A stretch of 64,000 nucleotides of DNA from Lojkania enalia (GCA_010094045.1 ML986582.1:124001-188000); one strand, 5' to 3'. Positions 21,601 to 34,020 are shown, numbered from the stretch's first letter. Numbers and translations: made by a program. Notes: generated by a model not told the origin, from the letters alone.

Positions 21601-22370
21601 ATTAATAATGGAATGGCGCAAGTAGACTTACCCGACACAGATATTCAGAACGATGACTGCGGTGATAACGCCGCCTTCGATATAGTCATCAATTCCAAAA
21701 CTCAATCCCATCGTAATTAGCAGAACCTAATATACATTGATTAGTATGAAGAACGGCAGAGACATGTTCGGCAATTGTTGAGTTCAATGAGTAATCCGGA
21801 TATTGCTCAAGACTGGAAGACATTTTGCTCGTGTGAAAAGATTTTGCATCTCTCAACGCATTTGAAAGAGCTTGCCCAGCCATATTTTTGGATAAGAAGC
21901 TACGTTGGCGAAGCATCGAGAGCAAAGTGTAATGAAAAGCAACGTCAGGGATCGGCGACGTTGAGCACATACAATAGTGAGACTGTTCGAAACCTGCCTT
22001 AAGAGAATCTCCCACAAGGATAACCCTTCAGCTCCTTTAACCTTGTTAGGCCCATAGAGCCGAAGGCGAGATTCCGCTTCATAGGCATTGAGTCCATTGC
22101 TGGAGATCGGTCAGTCAAAAAACCAATACATACAGAAGAACGCGCAAGTCCCTACTTGAGATCCACGCCCAATTTCTGGGCGACTTCCTGCGCGGTAAGT
22201 GTGTGAGGTGCTTTGGGCAAGGGCCTCGTGCCACCATCCTGTGTCTGTGGCTGCAAATGTGTGTGTTGACCTGGGTTGGTCGGTGGTCCATGATAGTTGC
22301 CGCTGCGTTGGGCTCGTATAGGAGGTTCAGTCGACTCCTCGACAGTTGGAAGGCAGTTCTCTTCACCCAT
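18700..22370 (-). CDS. ENA-type P-type cation ATPase (Na+/K+ efflux)
   Basis: Five exons (22370-22156, 22099-21973, 21726-21632, 21586-19564, 19515-18700) give 1091 residues, about the length of yeast Ena1. Motifs in order: HTLTAQEVAQKLGVDL and RLRLYGPN at the N-terminus; FLTGESLPVEK (actuator, about 216-226); CSDKTGTLTQG with the phosphorylated Asp near 402; YTKGATEFV (nucleotide binding); HMLTGDHPGTAKAIA; VMTGDGVNDSPALKNADVGM; then six C-terminal membrane segments. Type IID ENA pumps export Na+ or K+ at the plasma membrane or endomembranes. The ENA choice over SERCA or PMR1 rests on length, the Ser/Thr-rich insert before the GEPTEIALHV motif, and the C-terminal WEWGVSFG region. It is solid for type II and less so for the ion. 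The last intron splits the frame just before FLMHLLISNIAQV. Confidence 0.88.
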
Positions 22371-23499
22371 TCAATTAGAAATGATAACCAGAGTTGGTTG
22401 TGCAGGAAAAGGAGATCGAGAAGTTAGTGGGAGAGCAGTTATAGCCGTACGTGGTACGGCCGGGGTGGGGTAACACATGACACGCCTGAAGCTACGTGGG
22501 TCCTCCAAGGATGAAGCGCATTCACAAGGCTTGGTATTCGCCATCACGCCTCACTTCCCCAGTGAGTTCCGGTAAGATATCAGCAGACTGCAGCAATTCC
22601 CCACGCGCTGTCCTACATGATTGGAGCCCCATAAGCGCAAACAAGCACGCAAAGCAAGCTAGTCTTACGACAAAACAAACGGCGGAGAGAGCAGAGTCGG
22701 ACAGGATAAGAGTGATTGTGCCTAGAAGAAACGATAAGACCCTTGGCTTGGAATTGACGTAGAGACAAGAATATTTTCCTTTGCGTCCTGACGTGTGTAT
22801 CGATAGACTCAGCCACGGTGCCCAGCGCTTGGAGTATTGGCGACGGGATGTGAGCGATCGCTCGTCCGAGCGGATCGCTCATTTGAGCGACAGTGACCAG
22901 TGCGAATTCGCTGGACTTCCAGCCATGCAGCGCCGAGAAGCTCATTCCCCGGACCATCCGAGCGCACCACTCAGAACCCGGACAGTGAGAAACGGCTTTC
23001 CTGTCTGGGATGTTTGCACTGTCTGCGGAGAGAATGAGTGCATGATGCTGACTGAGAGAGTGCAGACGATGGTAGGCCGACGGCAAACGTCCATGGATGG
23101 CTGAATGGTTCATCCGATCCGAAATGTCGTCAGAAAGGGACCAACGCTCGAGCCATAAGCACGTGATGTGTCACGGGAAATGCACGTGAATGCTCACATG
23201 AAGATAGCCCTCTAAATAGAATGGGCCTGGGCCGTTGAGCCTCTGCACCGGGACTCGGTTGTCGCCATCTCGGATCTGGGCTGGGCCATCGTGAGATCGC
23301 GACGCGTCACTTCACCACATCATTAGCATTCTGTCACCGCGTCATCAAGGCACAGCGAGAACAAAGTCATTGTATTATGAAAGACAGCGCGCCAGCAAAG
23401 CGCCAGTAAAGCGCTTTTACCCTGAGCGATGCAACTGATTCCAAGTTTCCTCCGCGTATTAGTCGTTACGTCGTGAATGCCCCCGGCTCTCTACTCTCA
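22371..23499. other. Intergenic region
   Basis: A 166-codon minus-strand frame (22613-23113) opens with an ATG but shows no recognised domain, and a long frame overlaps it on the other strand, so it is not called as a gene. The left part is the likely promoter of the ATPase gene. Confidence 0.4.
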
Positions 23500-23677
23500 T
23501 CAGCTTTGCCTGAGGGCTTCGGCTTCAGAAACGTCTGATGATCGGCGAGGAGCAAGTTGGACGTCCGCCTCCGCTAACGCCGCCTCGAAGCTCATGTTGA
23601 AGGTAGCCGCAAGGTATTGAGCGTAGCGTGTTCGGTACGCCGACGCCATATTGTCGGACGACTTGTACAGCTCCTTC

Positions 23678-23711
<34 letters not shown>

Positions 23712-23850
23712 TGCCTGCTTTAGAATTAGACGAAAAGCTAATGCCTGAACGGTCTTGTATACCCGAGGCGGGATACAGAACTATCGAGGGCGTAGTAGGA
23801 CTCGATTTGGGAGATGAAGATGGAGATGGACTGAAGGGAAGAGAAGGCAT
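23500..23850 (-). CDS. Small Ser-rich protein, unknown function
   Basis: Frame of 116 residues with a proper ATG. The first 55 residues are Ser/Pro-rich and include a run of ten Ser encoded by a GAT/ATC microsatellite. The second half (MASAYRTRYAQYLAATFNM, then SFEAALAEADVQLA) looks like a short conserved helical protein. No signal peptide or membrane segment is visible. It could be a small fungal gene of unknown role; the alternative is a frame kept open by the repeat. Confidence 0.45.
23681..23711. repeat. GAT trinucleotide microsatellite
   Basis: About ten GAT repeats in a row; they encode the polyserine run of the minus-strand frame. Confidence 0.95.
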
Positions 23851-25732
23851 GGTGAAGACTGCGTGGTAGTAGTGCTAGACGAGGATAGTTCTGGACCCCT
23901 TTTTTTTTTTCCGTAGATTGACTTTCGTGAACTGAAGATAAATGTTCGAAGTCGATTGACGCTTACTTCTGCTAGAACAGCCACGAACTTTATAGATGGG
24001 CTTCAGCCATGTGTACGTAGCACGGCCCCCTCACCGCATCGTCAGGCACAGCACGAATCGCAGACTAGCGATAAGTTTTCCAATGCCTATGCAATGGCAC
24101 ATCACGATCCAGACCAATTATTACGACATAATTGGCACCCATGTATCACATTATGCATCTCACTATCCCAGCGTGATCAATTCGGAGACTAGCTTGCGCC
24201 ATTTGTGGCCATCTCCACACACCGCCATAAACCACGCATCCAGCGTAGAAAACAGAGTCCGGGGAAGCCACAATACCTCAGGGGCAATGCTGACCACGGA
24301 TTCCCGTTCAAGCCGCTTGCAGTGTTGGCGGCCCTTGTCCTAGTCCGTCCGCCAATGCCATCTTCAACTCAGGACGCGGTTCTTTAGTATTACTCGAACA
24401 CGCATATTGCACGGCACATCTAGCTCACTCTTACCTACTAAGTATTGATCTCGCCTCGGCATTTCCATATGCGCACTCGCATTGCGGAAGCATATTTCTG
24501 TCATCCTTGAGGACACAGATTGCTGAGAGTCCGCCACGTCTCCAGCTAACTGGTCACTGGAAACCTTGAAAAAGAATGCCATGGCATGGGACCCACCACC
24601 AATAGTGCCATTCGGATAAACGATGACGAACCACGGGCCCACAGTGGACACTCCCGTGGTTAAACTAGAATAAGTGGTTTGCTTTTCAGTCTTTGAGCAG
24701 CTGCACCTCGCATTTTGTCTGAGCGGGCCAACAAACCGCCGCCACCGGATACCGATTTCAGGCTTCCAGTTATGGATAGCGGCGATTCAAGGAACATCTG
24801 GAGGCTATGCTCCGCTGCAGCTAAACCCCTCTCCGGAGCCAAAGAATGCAGCCTGCCTAGCCTGAGCCGCCGTAAAGCGATAGCTTTCGTCGCTATCCTT
24901 CCGGATCGCCAACTAGGTACTCTCACGCACATGCTCAGGCAACTCAAAAGTCGGAGTACCCACAGCTCTCATTATTCAACATCGGCGGCACTACAGGAGC
25001 CAGAATGCTTCCCAAGAGCGCCGTGCACCACAGATCACGACATGGTGCCACTTCGCATCAACCACGAGTACCAGATTACGGCATAGAAACGCTCGGAGGC
25101 TGGCCCAACGTCACGATGTCAGGGCCCGTCGTTCCAGCAAATTCCACGACTACCAGCGCCAAGGTCACGAGGGCGTGTCCGACAATCCGTCGATCAAGAG
25201 GGGCATCGCGGGGCCGTGTTGGGGCGCCACTAAATTCGGCAAAGTCGGCTACCCTCCACACATCCGACGGTAGGTCGACGGTGTCGTGGTCTCGCCCATC
25301 ATCGTGTATTTTGGTGACGATCCTGTCACAAGAGTTCTTTCTATTTCCATGAATTCCGTCATTCGATATTATTACTGAGCAATTGATGCCCGGGTATTCT
25401 TGACCCCTGGCCTTCGGTAAATGTTGTCACTCAAGAAGTGGTGAATCTTGATTCTTCGAACTGCCAACCTTTCCTCAGCCCTAGACGCGCAACCACCTAC
25501 TCGGATTCCCAGTTCTCGTCTTGGGCTCCCCGCATTCATGTGCGTCCAAGATGAGCCATTTTCCATGAATGCATCGCGCTGCTCCGGGCCATACATGCTT
25601 CAGCCGATAGTACCCTTAATTCGATCTCAACCTTCGCAATACGGAAGAGATCGCCAGGAGATGGACGAGCCATAGACGAGCCGCACCGGAATTTGACACG
25701 CTTCTTTTCACCGCTCTTTACCACTCTATCGC

Positions 25733-26195
25733 GTGCTAGCCAGGATCTATCGCGACGGTTATCAAGGCAGTCGTACAAATCAAACTTTTTTTTTCAGCAG
25801 CCAAGAGATATGTCTGATAAGCAACCTCCGGATGTACGTCCTACAAAATCCAAACGATTTCGAGATCTGGCAAAAAGCACAGGCTGCATATAGACGGCTG
25901 CACTATGGTGCGTGGATTTCCGGCAACGATAGAAGAGCACTAAATTGCTCGATTGCTTATCTTGACGTCCGGCATGGTGGTTGATAGGAAATATGTGAGC
26001 AGAGTTCCGCATCCGGACGTGTGCTTGTCTCGGCAGATGCAACCTTGGGCACCGAGCAGTCGCATTTCCGGGCTGAGAGTTCAAAGTAATTACTATTACT
26101 GGGACACGGAACGGAGCCCCTACAACTTGCTCGACTCGACTCGGCCCTCAACCCCGGACGAAATAGCTATCAAAGTGGCTGACGCCCATGGTTAA
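25733..26195 (+). other. Coding-like stretch, unrecognised
   Basis: One frame reads QNPNDFEIWQKAQAAYRRLH and GAWISGNDRRALNCSIAYLD to a stop at 25982-25984. An overlapping frame then reads VVDRKYVSRVPHPDVCLSRQ to a stop at 26193-26195. Together they look like one protein interrupted by a frameshift or missed intron. Family unknown. Confidence 0.25.
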
Positions 26196-27735
26196 ACGAG
26201 CATATCCCCAAAAGTTTTATCATCCGGATATTCGACCACCCTATCTAGCCGTCATCTCGAGGTTCCCTCTATCAGCACAAAGTCCTAAATATAGCGCTAA
26301 ATATCAACAACCGGCCAAATAACCAACGAGCATTTACCATTAGAAAACACCCTTCTCAGGCCATCTTCCGTCTCTATTTTGTAGATAGCCTTGCATGTTT
26401 ATCATCCTAAACTTCAGTCAGCATACCGGAACGCGGAAATCTTCAGCCCAGGGTGTAAAACCGTGCACTAATGCTATTAGCCGTGGGGTGAGCCAGCCAT
26501 CAGTATAGTCTTCTCAGGCCAACTCTTATCCCTACCTTCCACAAGACCCTACATCTCTCGCCCTAATCTTCCGTCAACGTTCAAAAAGGCGGGTCTCTTT
26601 CGCGAAAACCGCTCACAGATGCCAATTACCGTGCGAGCCATATCAATATGAAGTCTAAGCCCTCGTCAAAGCAGCCAAACCGCCAAACCAAAACTTCCTA
26701 GTTCAGTCGTATTTAATAGAAAAGAAACAGGAAAGGTAAAAAGACAAGTAAAAATTAGAAACACCATTAAATATTCCTAGATAGCAATAGTAGCCAATAC
26801 AATTATAAGCGGGCGCCGCCAAGGCGCCCTATCCAGACCTCAACACTTAATTACTACAATCACATGCTTCAGAAACCTCTTAACCAAATAACCCCCAGTC
26901 CTTAGCACAGCTTCCTTAGAATAGACGCCACTGACAACCACGTACTTACCTTCCCGTAATCAGATCCAGCCATCCACCCCTCCAATACCGACATGGTGTC
27001 TAGCCAAGTCGAGCCAAATCCTAGACACATTCCTCCGCTTCTCGACCACGACCCACAATCCCATCCCCCAGCACCATATATCCGCTCTACCCAAAGCGGC
27101 CCCCGAACATCCACCAATCCCTCCCGAATGCAATCATCCCAGAGCCATTTCTGGGATCACACATACCCTGCCCACACCTAAACAAAGAGTCTTCCGCAAC
27201 CACCACGTCCGTATTCACTTTTTTCCTCACTTATGCCAGTAATTCATATTACCTATGATCTCAACCTCTTCCCCCCCAATCATCTAAAACGTTAATCTCC
27301 ATCCTCCAAAAAACCAGCCCGTCACCACTACGCACAGTTTCAAAAGCGCCCTCTCTCCCGCCCAATTAACCTCCCATGTCCACAACCAAAACTCTTTTCA
27401 AAATTTAAAAGATAGTAATTACTATATACAGACACATTACGCCATCAATCTACACAGCCCCATCACTTTCTCCTCCGCCGTTCGCTTCCGTCTTTCTACC
27501 GCTCATATTCCCCATTCCCGCCCAACAACCTGCACCCCACTCACAACCCCATCCCACAACCACCTCCTCTCATCTTCCAACCCCAACATTCCAGACCCAA
27601 AGCCCAACACCCCAAATGCCCAAAACCCAACGCCTGTAATGCAATAATGCAAAAAATTCGTCAAGCACGCATGATTCGTCATCATCAGCTCAACGATATG
27701 TGCTCAAACACCGATAAAATAATGCATCGAGCACC

Positions 27736-27755
27736 AAAAAAAAAAAAAAAAAAAA
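27736..27755 (+). repeat. A(20) tract
   Basis: An uninterrupted run of 20 A lies about 140 bases beyond the 3' end of the kinase gene. No retroposon is recognised beside it. Confidence 0.9.
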
Positions 27756-27895
27756 GAGAATAAAAAAATGCACAAGAAACCAGGACGAATAACCTCCGTC
27801 ACCGACTCACCGAGCCAGTCAAAAGGTTCATCATCAAAGAATACCCTGTACTTCTCTCACCCACCAGCCATCCTCACTTCACCCCCTAAACTACA

Positions 27896-30205
27896 TTACT
27901 GCGCCAAAGGCCACCGACTCTTAAGTCCCTGAATCCACTGTCCATACAAGATATCTGCCAGCAAGCCCTGCTGTTCCATCCCCTTCTCCACATGCCCTGG
28001 CATCTTCTTCTCGTCTAGCCCCCCATACGCCTCGAACCCGAAGACCTTGTCCCCGCCCACCAGGGCGCTCTGGCGACGGCGGTGAGACTTGAGATGTGGG
28101 TTATTTTGCGCTAGGACTAGCTTGGGTCCCTTGACTGGGGATTGAGGCGGTATGCTGACTGGAGTAGATGGGTTTACCATGGGTGTCGGATTCGGCGTTG
28201 GGGAAAGATCGGTAGAGAATTTGGCGATAGAGCCGGTCGTAGTGGTTGTCGTATTCGATCGGATGCGCGTGGTGCCAGTCCCATGAATGGTAGTGCCGCT
28301 CAAGCTGGTCTCGCTGGTCTTGGTGTTGTGTTTAAGTGGAGTCACCATGGGCGATACAGTAATGCCGAGTGTAGTGGCAAGTCTCGAATCCTCCTTCAGA
28401 CGGTCAACCATCGCTTTTAGAAGTAAGAATTCTCCCTGAGGATCTATTTGATCGAGATGAGCCCATGCTTGTCCAACCCTTGCTATGGCGTCGCGCTGAT
28501 AAGGGGAACCGGAGTCAGCATATGCCTCCTGGAATACTGAGTCCAAGACCTTGCTGTATGCACGCCGTCCAAGGAGCGCATCCTTTGTTATGGGAGCTGG
28601 GGGATATTGTGTAGTCGGCTCGTTCTCGTCGTTTGCGTCCAAAGGGTGAGAAGAATTTGGCGGTGAAGGACGGAACGTTCGAGCTTGCGGATTGGGATGA
28701 AACGAGTTATCCGGAGGGTTTGAGCAGAGAGCTGCTCTGCGTTCGCCGGACGAAACACGTTTGAAGTGTCGGACGGTGGACGCAGAATTTCCAAAGGATA
28801 GATCCACACCAAGGGGTTGCTTGGGCTGGTTGCTTACACGACGAGCGGTTGGAGTCGAGCCGGAAGGGACACGAATGGCTGTCGCAGCGGACGACTTGCG
28901 GGACGATGGACGGCGGCGTGTTTCTGGGAGAGGAGAATCTGTAATGGGTCCAAGAGGGGTCGCATTCAGATCCATTTGCTGCATCATAGAGGCAATCTGG
29001 GCGGCATCAGTAGAAGGGATGCGAGCTGTCTTGCGACGTTTAACTGTGCGACGTGTGGCGGCTGCAGGTTTGACGGTGTCGAAGATCCATTCATCCTCCT
29101 CAGTTCGAGGAGAGAGATCAACCCTAGTCAATGATCAGCTCCTATCCCTGCCTTCCACAGCATCGACTTACATTGTCTCCTCATAGTATTTGGGGTGGGA
29201 TCTGTTGTCTTCTTGAGCATCAAGCATCTGCTTCCGCTCGATCAACTCTCGCATCGCTTCTACTTTTCCGGCTCGCTGGATGAACTTGTGCCGTAGTAGT
29301 TCTTTTGCTGTGGCTCTTCGATCAGGGTCCTTGATCAAACACTGGGCCACAAAGTCTTTGAATTCCTTGCTCCATTCATTACCTTCTAGGCGAGGGGCAG
29401 GGTTCTTCGGGATAGTAAAGAGCACCTTCATGGGATGAATTCCAGAGTGTGGTGGTTCCCCATACGCCAGTTCCAGAGCCGTGATACCCAGAGACCATAT
29501 ATCGGCCTTGAAATCGTATCCTGCCTCCTGGATGACCTCTGGCGCCATCCAGAACGGCGTCCCCACAAACGTCATCCGTTGCGACTTGATGTTCGTCAAT
29601 TGGGCGGCCACGCCAAAATCGGCCAGCTTGACTTTCCCTGACTGGCTGAGTAGCGTATTTGCCGCTTTGATATCGCGGTGTATCTTGCCGGTGGAATGGA
29701 GGTAGTCGAGGCCGAGGAGGAGCTCGCGGCAGACGATTGCAATATGAGGTTCGAGGAATGGTCCAGCTTTCAGCTGCGGGGTAGCCTTGGTCAGCAATCA
29801 TGACTTGCAAATGCAGAGGGAGAACGCATACTAGATCCAGGCAAGAACCTCCGCCAAGGTACTCCATGACAATCCATAATTTTACCCCCTTTACAAAACT
29901 AGTTATATAGTTCGTAACGTAGGGACTGTTGCATGTGCTCAGTAGTGCAATCTCGGCTTGTATATCGGAAAGCTCGTCGCTCGTCTGCTCGAGGTCGATC
30001 TGCAGATGGTCAGTATATGGGTTGCTGGCGGCGTGAATGGTCTGGCTACCAGCTTAATGGCGACGATCTCGCCAGTGGACTTCTGGACGGCCTTGTACAC
30101 GTCCCCAAAGCTCCCGCCTGAGATTTACGTTAACGAGTAGTTGCGGTATAGGGGATTGTGAAACACACTGCCCAGCATCTCCAGAACCTGGTAATTCTCA
30201 GCCAT
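27896..30205 (-). CDS. GCK/Ste20-family serine/threonine kinase (Sid1/SepM-like)
   Basis: Five exons (30205-30169, 30117-30050, 29999-29832, 29773-29172, 29123-27896) give 700 residues. The kinase domain starts at once: [12 protein letters not shown] (glycine loop, residues about 11-22), VAIKL with the ATP Lys near 34, [21 protein letters not shown] (Asp about 143), and [20 protein letters not shown], the signature of the GCK subfamily. A long Ser/Thr/Pro-rich tail follows, and the protein ends [19 protein letters not shown]. The tail and the domain recall Sid1/SepM of the septation initiation network, but Nak1/MST-type kinases are close relatives and cannot be excluded. The extreme N-terminus is short, as in those kinases. 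The first intron interrupts the Gly loop. Confidence 0.9.
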
Positions 30206-31927
30206 TGCGGCCAATGTTTGTTGCGTCGGTGGTTAAGGATAACCCGAGCGCGAAGGGGGTCTACGCGCTGAGGTTGACCAGGTCGAAAGACGGGCTGCGG
30301 GTGCCCTGGATCAGTGGTTCGATAGAATTAATAGAAGGGGTTGAAGACGGAGCCGGGGAGCTGGTGATGGTGGAGCTGGTGGGAGGAGTGTGCCGCGGCC
30401 TCACTTCATCTCCATGACAACGGACGGGCCCGGTCAACAAAAAGCACGACCCCGCGCGGCCGACTCGTGCACGGCGAGGCCGTGGAGATACAATCGAGGG
30501 GCGACTGCGCTCATGAAACGCCGTCATGTAATGAATGATGCACCTCCTGCAATTATGGGACTGAAGTGGTATGTAGGTGTTATGTTCTCCGCGTCTGCCA
30601 GGACTGGGAGAACAGCAGTTCGGGCAGGCGTCAAGCGGCTGTTCCTGCAGCAGTTCCGTTGTTGCGAACTACCCTGCATAATTCGCTATGCAGGCGACCC
30701 GATCCCCGCCAGCCAGCGGATCGTGGACTGGCGATGATGGGCCAGCAGCGGGCAATCTGAGCAGCCGGGCCATGGTCTTGGCGATGGGGATGGTGCCAAT
30801 TGGCTGCGAGAGACGCTCTCAGCTGCCAGACACATCTCCGACATATCTGCGGAGGAGAGTAGCGGTAAACATGCTTCCTGATCTGCGCAAGCCGCGGTAC
30901 TGGCCAATGACACGCAGCCCCCAACCATCACCACTGCGAACGGTCCCGGCAATGTAGTTCCAGAAGGCCTCCCGCGGTTGTCCGACGCCTGATGATGGCG
31001 CTTCAGACAGATCCATCGTAGACGTCTCACCATGGCTGCGGGTCCTCGATCTATGCTACCATGGTGCCATGCAGCCATGTTGCGTTGCGCTGCGGCGTTG
31101 CTGCTGGTAACAAACGAGACACATCACGCCAATTGCTGCATTCGGCTGACCAGCGAGAGGCCCGCGGGGATGCGCATGCTCGCCCATGTCTGCCGCAACC
31201 GTCTACCAGGCGTCGCGCCGGCCTCCCATGAATGGAAGAATTCTGGCTATTCCTGAATGAGTGTGCTTGCTCGACGTCTGCCATTGGCGAGCGGAAGTAA
31301 ATGCTGCCCGCAGGAGCAAAGTTTTTTTTTTGGCCGACAGACAATCGAGGGCGGTGTGCCTCTCATGCACACGGCACGTCCAGCATCACGGCGGCGAACG
31401 CAACTAAGGGCCCCCCGATCGCAGGCCATTCCGCTTGAGGCGTCGAGGCTCTGCAGGGAATGCAAAATTGAGATTGGCCCCGGGCGGGTTGTGTTCTAGT
31501 GGTCGGACCACCGCGCGTGAATTAACCCAGGAAAACACAAAAGTAGCTGCGCCCGCCCTCTGCCCCGGGCGACTCTGACTGACTGACCGAATTCCTCTGG
31601 TCTTGCCCCCCTCTTGCACCGCAGCCGGCGAGCAATGCGTCCTTCAATGAGTCTGGCATGGGTTCTTGCGCTGGCCCAGCTCTCCTGAAAGCCTGGCTCT
31701 CGTGGTTGAAGGGCGGGTTCCTGCTGCGTCTGATTGGCCTGCCCGCCGCGCTACTAGCCTTGCACCTCGAGCTCCACTGCCATTCGCCGCGCACCACCTC
31801 GCTCGTCCTCCACCGACTTTCTCGCCGCCTGCGCCTGTCCGCCCTCACCTGCGTCCTCACCAACGACCAGAAAGACCATGAGAGCCGCCTGAGTGACTCT
31901 ATCTTCTTTGTTGGGGGCGCCGACGTC
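30206..31927. other. Intergenic region between divergent genes
   Basis: About 1.7 kb lies between the kinase start and the DUF4048-type gene. Many overlapping open frames on both strands reflect GC-rich sequence, and none carries a domain. The DUF4048 frame stays open upstream to an ATG at 31658, so a longer N-terminus is possible. Confidence 0.4.
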
Positions 31928-33658
31928 ATGGACCGCGCACAGTCCCGCCCCGCGACGGAAAATAAAGCTGCTCCAAAGCGGTCAATGACCCCGGCTATCC
32001 TCAACGACCAGGCGCCGTCTCCCGCATCAGGGGGCTCACCAACTTCTGCTGCATCTGCTGCTTCTGTCCTTCCCGCACCAACCCAACACCCTGATGCTTC
32101 TGACGCCTCATCCACCACTAGCACGTTCTCTCATCCCTCTCCTTCCCCATCAATGTCTTCCCACGCTCGCTCCATGTCGCATGCCGACGTCGTCACCCAG
32201 GGCAAACGCTTGTCCCTGCAATTCCCCATCCAGCCATCGACTGGCAATTCTTCCCCAGCCTTTTCGCCTCGATCCCGCCCACAGTCGTGGGTAGCAGCCC
32301 CTTCTCCTATCACAACGCCCGACGTCGCTCCTTCGCCAACAGAGGGCAACATCCTCGCCGTCCTCGCCGCTCAGGAGCGCTATGTGCTCGAGCTCAAAGA
32401 AGAGCTTGTTAAAGCCGAGGAGGACCTCAAGAAGCTCAAGAAGCATTGGGCTACGCACGAAGCCATCAAGCAACGCAACGAAATCCGCAAGGTCACCCAG
32501 CTCCAGCCTCTCGACACCACCCTAGCCAATTATGGCCCCGATCAAGATGACGAAGATGGCTCCTCACTCTGGATGCAGAGGGAGATGGAGCGGAGGAAGG
32601 CTATCCTCAATGGCACAAAGACCTCACAACGCAAAGTCTTCAGTGGCTCGCGGCATCTACGCACATTGTCGTTGCTTTCGCCGGACAAAAATTACTCTCC
32701 CTCTTTCCCTCAGCCACTCGATATTCGTGAAGCCGAGGATGAGTCTAGCAAGCGCCCGGCTTCCCTCACCCGCACCTCAACCACGTCAACATCGCCCGAC
32801 ATCGCAAACCAAATAGCGAACACTGTCAACGGCGAGCGTTATGATCTTGGCGGCCTCTCAGGCCTCCAACGCGAAGCCCTTCTTCGGACAGGCAAACAGA
32901 TGGCCACCGATTTTAAGGATGGGCTTCTAACGTTTATCGAAGATATCCGACAAGCTACCGTTGGGGATGAAGCCGTTATCGGTGCCGAAGGCCTGGCTAT
33001 CGCCAACGCTAGGGGTTCATCCGCTAGAGGCCCCCGAAAAGCCCCCGATGGCCGACCGATTGTCGCTAGGACATCTAGTTCGAAAAAGTTGAACGCCCAG
33101 AACACGAAAAAGTCTGAAGACATTGGCGATGATTTCTGGAAAGCTCACGGGCTGAGTGAACCCAAGAGCGCCCCTACTAGTAAGAAGATACATCCTATCA
33201 AACACACCCGGACGCCCCGGAAGCAGATCCAGAAGGATGACGACTTCGAGGACAACTGGGATAGCTGGGACACGCCAAACGACAAATACACGGCGAAGAC
33301 AGTACCTGGTGGTAATAGTTCTGACGAATCAGATGAATCGTCGCTACCAGGCTCGGGCCGAAGCAGTGCAAGGACAAGCACCAGGTATCACGCAAAACGC
33401 CATGACTCTAAGGCATCATCGCTCACAACCTCCAGCTCCGGTGCCCCTGCTGACGATGCTGCGATTCGTGATTCAAAACGCAATTCCATTCCCTGGCCCG
33501 ATCTCGTAAAACTATCTCCCGGCAACTTGAAGCGCACTGCATCGCATCTAATGAAGGAGTGGGAAAAGAACCTGACCCCACCACCAGAATCCAGAGACGG
33601 AAGTCATTCTAGCGGAGACTACATTGGACGATCAGCGAGTCCTGCGGGCTTGCCCTGA
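31928..33658 (+). CDS. DUF4048-type fungal protein
   Basis: Single-exon gene of 576 residues from the ATG at 31928; an upstream in-frame ATG at 31658 would add 90 residues of unlikely composition. The protein is Ser/Pro-rich at the N-terminus. A coiled-coil region follows (LAAQERYVLELKEELVKAEE, then DLKKLKKHW). The conserved core recalls the fungal DUF4048 family (RKVFSGSRHLRTLSLLSP, then LQREALLRTGKQMATDF and GLLTFIEDIRQATVGDEAV). The C-terminal third is disordered and charged, with DDFEDNWDSWD. No membrane segment or enzyme motif is seen. The function is not known to me; the coiled coil and disordered tails suggest a scaffold or trafficking factor, which is an inference. Confidence 0.8.
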   Translation: MDRAQSRPATENKAAPKRSMTPAILNDQAPSPASGGSPTSAASAASVLPAPTQHPDASDASSTTSTFSHPSPSPSMSSHARSMSHADVVTQGKRLSLQFPIQPSTGNSSPAFSPRSRPQSWVAAPSPITTPDVAPSPTEGNILAVLAAQERYVLELKEELVKAEEDLKKLKKHWATHEAIKQRNEIRKVTQLQPLDTTLANYGPDQDDEDGSSLWMQREMERRKAILNGTKTSQRKVFSGSRHLRTLSLLSPDKNYSPSFPQPLDIREAEDESSKRPASLTRTSTTSTSPDIANQIANTVNGERYDLGGLSGLQREALLRTGKQMATDFKDGLLTFIEDIRQATVGDEAVIGAEGLAIANARGSSARGPRKAPDGRPIVARTSSSKKLNAQNTKKSEDIGDDFWKAHGLSEPKSAPTSKKIHPIKHTRTPRKQIQKDDDFEDNWDSWDTPNDKYTAKTVPGGNSSDESDESSLPGSGRSSARTSTRYHAKRHDSKASSLTTSSSGAPADDAAIRDSKRNSIPWPDLVKLSPGNLKRTASHLMKEWEKNLTPPPESRDGSHSSGDYIGRSASPAGLP

Positions 33659-33864
33659 TGATTGATGACTTACGTTACCAAGTGTACTATACTTAGACAC
33701 TTTTCATGATGTAATGCTATTAGACGAAAAGTCAAGACGATATTTTTGCTTCACATGGGGGCAGGGTTGTAGACAGTGGCTTGTATGATGGTCCGCAATG
33801 GACTGAATGGGTCGAGGTGGAGATTCGTTGTTGATTTAGCGTTGGGTAATATCACATATGACCC

Positions 33865-33883
33865 TTTTTTTTTTTTTTTTTTT
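33865..33883 (+). repeat. T(19) tract
   Basis: An uninterrupted run of 19 T, about 65 bases before the A tract. Confidence 0.95.
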
Positions 33884-33947
33884 GGTTTTTGCGCTGGATG
33901 TATACGATATAATGAAATATCAAAATTTAACAATCATTTTGTACGCG

Positions 33948-34020
<73 letters not shown>
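33948..34020 (+). repeat. A(73) tract
   Basis: Seventy-three A in a row, far longer than other homopolymers in the window. Candidate explanations are a retroposed poly(A) tail, slippage, or an assembly artefact. No coding sequence of a retroelement precedes it. Confidence 0.95.

Larger units (their letters stand above)
23851..27895. other. Gene-poor 4 kb stretch
   Basis: No intact gene is recognised. Coding-like pieces without stops occur on the minus strand near 25076-25330 (HALVTLALVVVEFAG) and on the plus strand at 25733-26195. Frames of 60-120 codons elsewhere overlap each other on both strands. From 26700 to 27900 the sequence is rich in pyrimidine/CA runs and has no domain-bearing frame. 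Confidence 0.4.

Noticed and set aside
22613..23113. 166-codon minus-strand ATG frame as a gene
   Set aside because: No domain, an overlapping long frame on the other strand, and composition like the neighbouring non-coding DNA.
31470..31510. Possible tRNA-like sequence (GTTCTAGTGGTCGG)
   Set aside because: It resembles part of a tRNA D arm, but no acceptor stem, anticodon arm or T arm can be drawn around it.
31658..31927. N-terminal extension of the DUF4048-type protein to the ATG at 31658
   Set aside because: The added 90 residues do not resemble the conserved start; the ATG at 31928 begins the typical low-complexity N-terminus.
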